A stretch of DNA of 64,000 nt from Gyromitra esculenta (taxonomy: Eukaryota > Ascomycota > Pezizomycetes > Pezizales > Discinaceae). Below the pieces are notes generated by a model. It made no database searches. It saw only the letters and a list, made by a program, of their open reading frames with translations, and was not told the DNA's origin. The DNA lies in assembly GCA_038503075.1 (NCBI GenBank), contig JBCAML010000002.1, positions 1 through 64,000 of the forward strand, given 5' to 3'. Shown here piece by piece: positions 57,526-64,000 of this stretch; position 1 is the first letter of the stretch; each line of letters begins with the position of its first letter. The position numbers were made by a program, and so were the translations under genes.

Positions 57526-59196
57526 CTGACGGGGCTCCTGGTACTGAGGAGCAGAACAAGAGAGTTAGCGATCGACTCGGCCACAAGCAAGAGGTTGAGG
57601 GAACGTACTAATGTGGAATAGGAATAGGGGGGTAGATCTTGAGAGATTCGCAAGATGGGCTGCCGAAAGAAAATTAAAAAAAAGGTTGAATCGCGAAAAC
57701 CTCCCCCTAGAAAAACCGGGTAACGCGAAACCAGTACACCGAGACTGCGATAAGCCGAATCCCTCCGATGTCAGCCTCATTCCACCAAATCAGTCCAACT
57801 CAGTCATCGTTCTTTAGAGATGCGAGCATTTCATCGTCTCCTCGCCTCCCATGGGATTGCTAACTCTCCACCGTCGTCCATTCTCAGGAGACCTCCTACT
57901 CTAGGCATGCATTAATACCACGTATTCTAATTGGGCGTCACTCGAGTGCTAACTGTTCTTTGGCAAAACAGCTCTCCTACCACCAATCCCGCTATATCGA
58001 AGGCTGCTGAGAGCTCATAGACATAAATTGCCGGTAGAGGTATGGGATAATTAATTTCCTGGATACTGTGTTTAATTTAACTAATAGCATGAGTCAGGAA
58101 AGACTGCTGGGAGATGAATACGTCAAGTCGGAATTCAGGCTACATAAAGATATCGAAAACCCCTTGCACATTGTAAGACAAGCCACGCTGATTCTGCGTC
58201 TTTGATACGATATTTGTGCTTGGGGGTGCGGAACGAAAGTCTCGCAAAAGCACAGGTGGCTAAATGACGTGCTAACTTGATGTCGTGCCTAAAGGTTGGC
58301 TTTCTAAAAGAATGGCAATTATATGCACAGGCGATAGAAGGAGACACATGGCAAGACGCTAAATTGGATACGGAAAAACTCGACAAGATGAGCGGTGCAG
58401 ATCCACCCCGTCTTTTGTATTAATTATGTTTGGTTTCCGTTTGCCACAAACTAATTTGTTAATTGCTTCTTGATGACTAGATCAGCAAATTGGGCAGCTT
58501 TACGAACTAATGCGAACCATCAAAAGCCCAGAAAACGGTGGTGAGGAGTCTGGGGAAGGAAGCGGGAGCAGCCCTCCACCCGCCGCGGCATAGAGCTCTA
58601 TGTATCAACATGTATAAAAATATAGCTAGCTCAGCTAGTTTGGGGCCATATGATAAGTAGCCCCTTGGCTGTATACTATTGTAACTGGATATTTGCCCAG
58701 GGAGCTCCGAGAAAGATGCCACCAAAGCGAACAGACATTGTTGAGCGCAAACAAAAAAAGGCTCAGATCCAGCCACCCCACCATACTCTTTGGATTTTTC
58801 TAGATTTGGGCGCCCAGGCACCGTGACTGCGCCATGCATCACAAATGATCACTCGTCACATGAAATAAGTAGATGGGCGTGAGGAGGTCATTCATCTGTC
58901 TATTATTCATTCGGCGCACACTCGATAAAAACAAAGCAAATCCGCTCAGTCGCTGCCAGGAAGATCCACGGTGAAGTGAGACTGTGAACTGCATACCAAA
59001 AATCCACCAAATTAGAATCCCTTCTCATTGAATGTGAGAAGATAGTAACAAGAAATATAATTTATCTAAACACCACCACTCATGCGACTTATCCCACCGC
59101 TAGTTTCTTCCTTTGCACTACGACCGGTCAAACCGTCAACCTAGCGCAGACATGTTAGCAACTTTCCAAGAGCCCTCAGCCTGACGAACAGGTGTC
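57526..59196. other. 1.7-kb spacer, no gene
   Basis: Upstream region of PKR1 (57526-57800) followed by AT-rich DNA. No repeat or frame that I can support. Confidence 0.4.
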
Positions 59197-62048
59197 TCAC
59201 CATCTTCCCATCCAAGTGGAAGTAATATTCTTAGCCTCATCAACAAGGCCAAGTTCAAGCATCAACTGGACAGTCCCTCTAACCGCAGATTCGAGAGCCG
59301 ACGAAATCCAGGCATGTGTATAGGCCGTGTGTTCCCCAATGAAGATAATCTGAGACTTGTCAGAAACGCACACCCTTAAAACTAGAAATCGCGATAGGAA
59401 CTTTACATTATTCTCAGTTTCAAAGTAAGCAGGAATATACAGCTCGTGTTGCCCGGGCGTAGGTTCTGCCCAAGAACCAGCGATGTTATCGTCCTCCAAC
59501 CAGCATTTGCGGTTGAACCTTCACCACCGAGCCCTGTTAATGCTGCATATTTAAACACACGGCACTAGAATACTACTTACTTTCCGGTATACTGTTCCTC
59601 AACGACGGAGCCGTGGATCTCGGCCATAGCGTTTAGGACATACTGAACGTGCTCTTCCTCCGACATAGATACGAAGCGTGTTGCCATATCGCCGGTATTG
59701 TAGCTTGCGAGCAGAACCCCCGGTCCCGTGCGGTTTAGTTGATATGAAGGGTAACAGAAACTTGCGATTCCTGATAATTCTATTAGCTTATTTCTAGTTA
59801 TGTTATGTAAAGACGAGATATACCAGGAATATCAGTGGTAGCGCAGCCACCGAAAATTGGCTTCGCGAGGTGTTCCCAGAATCTAGTCTCGAATTGGAGA
59901 GAGACCTATATCATAGGCTTAGTTAGGTTGTCCTAGGGTAATCGCTGAGAATATGTTTACTCACCTTGCACGCCGTACCATATCCTAGCCTTGATATAGC
60001 CCGGGTCAAGACACTCGAGAAGCCTAATACAGAGTTAATAAATAAATAGAATGTAGAGATACTAGCCCATGATATTTACCTGGTAGACGCCAACGGCGAA
60101 CTTGGGTGAAAGGCACAGAAACAAAAGCATAATCATAAACCTCATCTTTGAAGGTCTTCTCTTTAAGGTTATTCCTCCAGGAAAATTTCACTTGACTCTG
60201 ATCTGCCAAGAATTCGGCCTTTTCGATTCTACGGCCAAACTCTACTCGACTCCCAAGAAGTGGTCGGAACGCGAGAGGAAGTCTTTCGAGGCCTATGATA
60301 CGACTCGTCAATGCGTGAAATAAGAATGGGGCGGGCGTTCTCTTTACCTTTATCAATTGTGCTCCAGGTAGTAGCAGAGAAGTAGAAGCCATCGAACAAA
60401 TCGCCCCAAAACGAGCCACCAGTATCAGCCAGATCAGTCGTATTAAGATCAGCGCCCAAATATTGACGAACAAACGCGAATTCTGACCAATCATCCCATC
60501 CCTCGTCTATCATCGGAACCATTCAGTTTTTCGGTTCTAACATGGAGGGGTGTTTTGGTATCCCGCTTACCGATAAATTGCTTGTGTGCCCGATACATGT
60601 TATCGGCTAGTGCGCTTAGCCTTTCTGGGCTCTGGAAAATGTCTGCTATTTCCTTTTCTACGTATTGTAGCTCTGGAGACTGAGCGGTAGTAGCGTTTGC
60701 CGCCGACGCCGTTGCTTCTCCGACCTTGATTTCATAAATATTATCAGTTTTTTCTGTACCCCGAGATATCCTGGATATTTTGCTTTCTTACAGTTGGGAC
60801 TGTTCCGTCGGCGTTCCTCACCCCGCCAAAGTAGTACGGCGCATTCGGGGAAGCTTGGTACCACGGTATGAAATCCACAGACAAACTAGAATTGCCGCCA
60901 TTGAGCTCATTCAGCTTCTGGGCCAACTGGAAGACGATCTGATGATCCTTGATATCGAGCGTCTCGTTTGTTGATGGATATTGTATTTTTTGAGGAACTG
61001 CACGCGGGTCGGGATTAGTATTGGCTAGTTATCGTTGAGGAAGGTGCTTGGTGATGCTATATGTACTTACAGCGCATAGGGCCCATTTCTAGTAATGTAT
61101 ATGATTAGCTAGGTGGATGCCGTGGGGGTACTTATTCCATAAGTACAGGAATAATCCTTACCTTGGTATTGATAGTCTTCGGGCTTCCCTTCAAGATAGA
61201 CTGTTCGGATGCGTCTGTGGCATTCGGTTAGCTACATGTACGTTTGCTGTGCAGATATCAGAATAAGGCAGCTGGATTTCGTACCCTCCAACACGCTGGG
61301 AAGACTCAATGATTTGGAAATTGTGGAACCCTTGGGACTCGAGAATAAGCTGTGCAAAGACATTAGCTGTGCTAATCCGAGTATTAAAGCCTGTTTTGAG
61401 AAACATACACCAGACATCAGGCCAGACATTCCACCGCCGATAATTCCGATCCCTTTACCATAGTTGTTAGTAGTTTCACGGAAACAAAAAAAAAAGGGAA
61501 ATGGAGTCAATACTTTTGCTCTTAGCAATCTGTACATCGACCTGGCTCACATTCCGTCCCTTCAAGTATTCAACCCCATCGAACCAGGGTCCACTACTAT
61601 CGATTCCACTAGAGTTGTCCATCTTGATCGGCGTATTATGGATACTATCGCGCTTGTTAAGAAACGACATAAAGCTCCTCTTACGTTTCGGCTTCAAATT
61701 CAACACGGTGCTCTTCGCGACTAATGCATGCGTTTCCGAATCCCATGCAGTCAAGCAACCGCTGCTTGGCGAATTATCCGGTACTCTCCACACAAGGCGC
61801 GAAGACTGCGAGGCTTGCACCGCTTTCGCTATCTCGTGGTGAGTTTCGGCCGAAGACGTGGAATCGCAGCTGCCGTAGTTGACGTCTATGGTGTTTGGCA
61901 GTGGAGTCAAGACTTCGATATGGATATTGGCAAGCCCGGTATCCAGCGCAGTTCGTACTTCCAGCTCAACAGCATTACTGATAGGTGAAGCAAAAGCCAC
62001 ACCAGCAACCCCGATACCGAAGATGAGAGCTCTCTTGACTGTCGCCAT
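59197..62048 (-). CDS. Secreted flavin L-amino acid oxidase (amine oxidase family)
   Basis: Fourteen exons give one 680-residue frame: 62048-61514, 61452-61409, 61349-61285, 61214-61162, 61088-61071, 60997-60792, 60724-60571, 60506-60348, 60292-60080, 60023-59965, 59905-59824, 59770-59581, 59518-59407, 59349-59197. It starts with a signal peptide (MATVKRALIFGIGVAGVAFASP) and an N-terminal region of about 150 residues. The FAD-binding fold begins IGIIGGGMSGLMSG (GxGxxG about 184-189), followed by IIESSQRVGGRIRT. Later family blocks are YFSATTWSTIDKGLERLP, RKCWLEDDNIAGSWAEPTPGQHELY and the C-terminal FAD motif FIGEHTAYTHAWISSALESAVRG. It would oxidatively deaminate L-amino acids, giving keto acid, ammonia and hydrogen peroxide, probably outside the cell. 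Exon 5 has only 18 bp. An in-frame ATG at 62063 would add five residues. Confidence 0.94.
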
Positions 62049-62429
62049 TTTTGGTATTCGCAAGAGGAGATTAACGGAATGTCTGGATTGTCTATTGTAA
62101 AGACTTGGAGGGGGGGATTTTGCGCCTTATTATACTCTGCAGTAAGTGAATGTCACCACCCGTCGCAGTCAGGTACGCTTCCTACCCGCATGGCGATTAG
62201 GGCTATAAAAACTACTTCGATTTGGCGGAGGGATAGATAGGCCGGTCGTACTGCCCGCTGATGGGTCTGGAAATAAGGTACGTAAACACGTATTTTTGGC
62301 GATGCTGATTAGTTGGTTATTTATTCCCCCCGGATTACATACAAGGCCGTGCTTATGAGAATGCTTTTTTTTCTCATGCTGTCATGAAGCCCTACATGAT
62401 TGGGCACACGATAATACCAATACGAACTA

Positions 62430-62888
62430 ACGTATTTGACCGGGAAGTGGGTCAGACTGGGAAATGGGTCGGTCGGAAACCACACCAAATCTCCATAACT
62501 TCAAAACCTCAAAACCATTACAACCATTTAAAACTAAGTTGTACTGTTTAGGTAAGGATATCTATAAGTAAGAAGATATCCTCTGTGAAAATCTTAAACA
62601 ATTATCCTAGATCTTGGTAGAGTTGAGGTTGCAAACTTGAATCCCAATACAAAATTTTGTATTGGGAGATAGACTGAACACATTTTTTCGTGAGTTTTGG
62701 AGCAAATCTTACAGTAAAAAAAACTCAAAGCTCCTAGCAAGGTAGCTAAAACTAAAAACTTAAACTTTGTGGGGAGTTATGGCCATTCTGAATTATTGTG
62801 AGGACAGTGATTTTCTAGTTTTTGGTGTTTTTCGCCCGTTGCCATGCGACCCATTTCCCCGTCTGACCCACTTCCCGGTCAAATACGT
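62430..62888. mobile_element. 459-bp MITE with about 43-bp terminal inverted repeats
   Basis: ACGTATTTGACCGGGAAGTGGGTCAGAC-T-GGGAAATGGGTCG at the left end matches the inverted right end with one mismatch. TA flanks it (62428-62429 and 62889-62890). Weaker arm similarity continues inward (CCATAACT.. / ..AGTTATGG). A perfect 26-bp palindrome sits close to the centre (62642-62667). No transposase. Confidence 0.9.
62642..62667. repeat. Perfect 26-bp palindrome
   Basis: TCCCAATACAAAATTTTGTATTGGGA reads identically on both strands with no spacer. It lies near the midpoint of the surrounding MITE, so the element can form one large hairpin. Confidence 0.95.
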
Positions 62889-64000
62889 TATCCCTTTCCT
62901 AGGCAGAATCGTAGGCTCAACTCGAGTCTTACAGGATTCAACAGGTAACGTCGCGGTCCAAGACTATGGGGTAAGAGGCTACGAAGGTCAAGTCAAGCAT
63001 CCGGAGCTCGGGGCTCACTCGCGCCGAAATATAAGGCTGAGACAGCGGCGATCAGCAAGCCAGTCGAACTGATGTCAACCGGGGACGTGCTCAGCTCGGG
63101 ATTCGGAGGCTTTTATCCACGAAAGAGCATCTTCAGGTCGGCATTTCTGGTTTTTATAGAACTATACCGAAGTTGAACGCCAGTGAAGCCTTGCACGGCG
63201 AAAAAACTACCCGTAAGCGACATTTCAACCAACTGTGACGTTTATTTCTCGCTAAAGTATCTCCAGCCTGAGAATAAATACCTTGCGCCTCGTGCCGATC
63301 ATGGATTTCAAAGCATGTATGAATCATGCTTAATACAGAGGCTTCTCGGAAGACGTTTAAACTGATTATGATGCAAGTGGACGGCTTGGCTCAATGCAGC
63401 CGTATTTTAGCACTGCCGGATACTTGCTGGCTTACTAGGTAGTTGAACTGAACATTCGATAGTCGATGGTAATGGATACTAATACGAAGAACTGGGATAT
63501 CGATAACGCATATGCGCATGCGGGCGTAGCACAAGCTTAAAATACGGGATTGTGTCAATTGAGCCTCTAAAATGACTAGTAATACTTATATCCACCAAAC
63601 CGCAGATAGCCGTGAGCCATTTCGGTGTTACCAAGCTTGAGAGATCATATATATACAGTTCATGCATAGAGTATTCTGAGGGCCTTGCTGCGAACGCCAA
63701 CCTTATGGCTATGGCTTGTTGGAGACCGTATTAGTTGTGGGTCATTCCTTTGTGTACATTTATATCTTTCAGTCCGTCAGTCCCAGAACATCTCTGTGAG
63801 TCTTCAGTAGATCTGGTTGTCTAGATGACTGTTTGTTGCGGAATGGGTGGGGACGACCTTTTTTGCTGTCATTGGTGTCGGGTTTCCACGCAAAGTATTA
63901 ACTAATCAGAATCTGTTTAGTGAGCAGAGTGACGAATTAGCGAGGAATTAGTAAGCAAAGAAGCTATTAGCATGGGCCCATTGTTAGTAGAAAGATTGGA

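Larger units (their letters stand above)
62049..64000. other. Right-hand spacer with one MITE
   Basis: Apart from the TIR element at 62430-62888 there is no gene I can support. Frames at 62767-63072 and 63479-63700 overlap the MITE or lack motifs. Sequence to the right edge is AT-rich and unremarkable. Confidence 0.4.

Overview
The window reads as nuclear DNA of a filamentous ascomycete (Pezizomycotina). Its genes carry many short introns (38-80 bp, GT..AG), the gene families are typical of moulds, and the repeats are fungal types: a Tad1-like LINE, a chromodomain-bearing Ty3/gypsy element and TA-flanked MITEs. A Leotiomycete is my guess only. I found no rRNA, no convincing tRNA, no CRISPR and no bacterial operon.

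Layout. Positions 1-11.7 kb are a repeat block with no intact host gene. It holds a 5'-truncated LINE (1761-4668, 13-bp target-site duplication) with two solo LTRs nested in it, a solo LTR on each side, and a Ty3/gypsy element with two LTRs (5422-11135, ACATG duplication) whose gag-pol is frameshifted. From 11.7 to 64 kb, genes sit singly or in small groups between long, mostly empty spacers sprinkled with foldback/TIR elements.

Rebuilding the splicing by hand gave twelve host genes whose exons join into one open frame: a SAM methyltransferase (13158-14697, -), a DUF3533/SNG1-type membrane protein (16988-18659, +), a small secreted protein (21761-22421, +), a glycine-patterned disordered protein (23834-24572, -), a proteinase K-like subtilase (29842-31226, +), a TauD-type dioxygenase (33053-34337, -), a sugar transporter (37799-39623, -), a PLAC8 protein (44071-44844, -), a prolyl aminopeptidase (45725-47701, -), a phytase-like secreted esterase (52986-54921, +), a C2H2 zinc-finger protein (55625-56367, +) and a secreted L-amino acid oxidase (59197-62048, -). 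Two genes have a single exon: a coiled-coil protein (50776-51279, -) and the V-ATPase assembly factor PKR1 (57115-57525, -).

The genes do not form an obvious biosynthetic cluster. Several suit a saprotroph or host-associated fungus that uses external protein, amino acids, sulfonates, sugar and perhaps phytate (subtilase, prolyl aminopeptidase, L-amino acid oxidase, TauD enzyme, sugar transporter, phytase-like protein), but common regulation cannot be seen. The most distinctive signals are the LTR family with non-TG..CA ends and perfect 5-bp duplications at all five sites, the datable nesting order, the cluster of TA-flanked foldback elements, and genes with exons of 12-20 bp.
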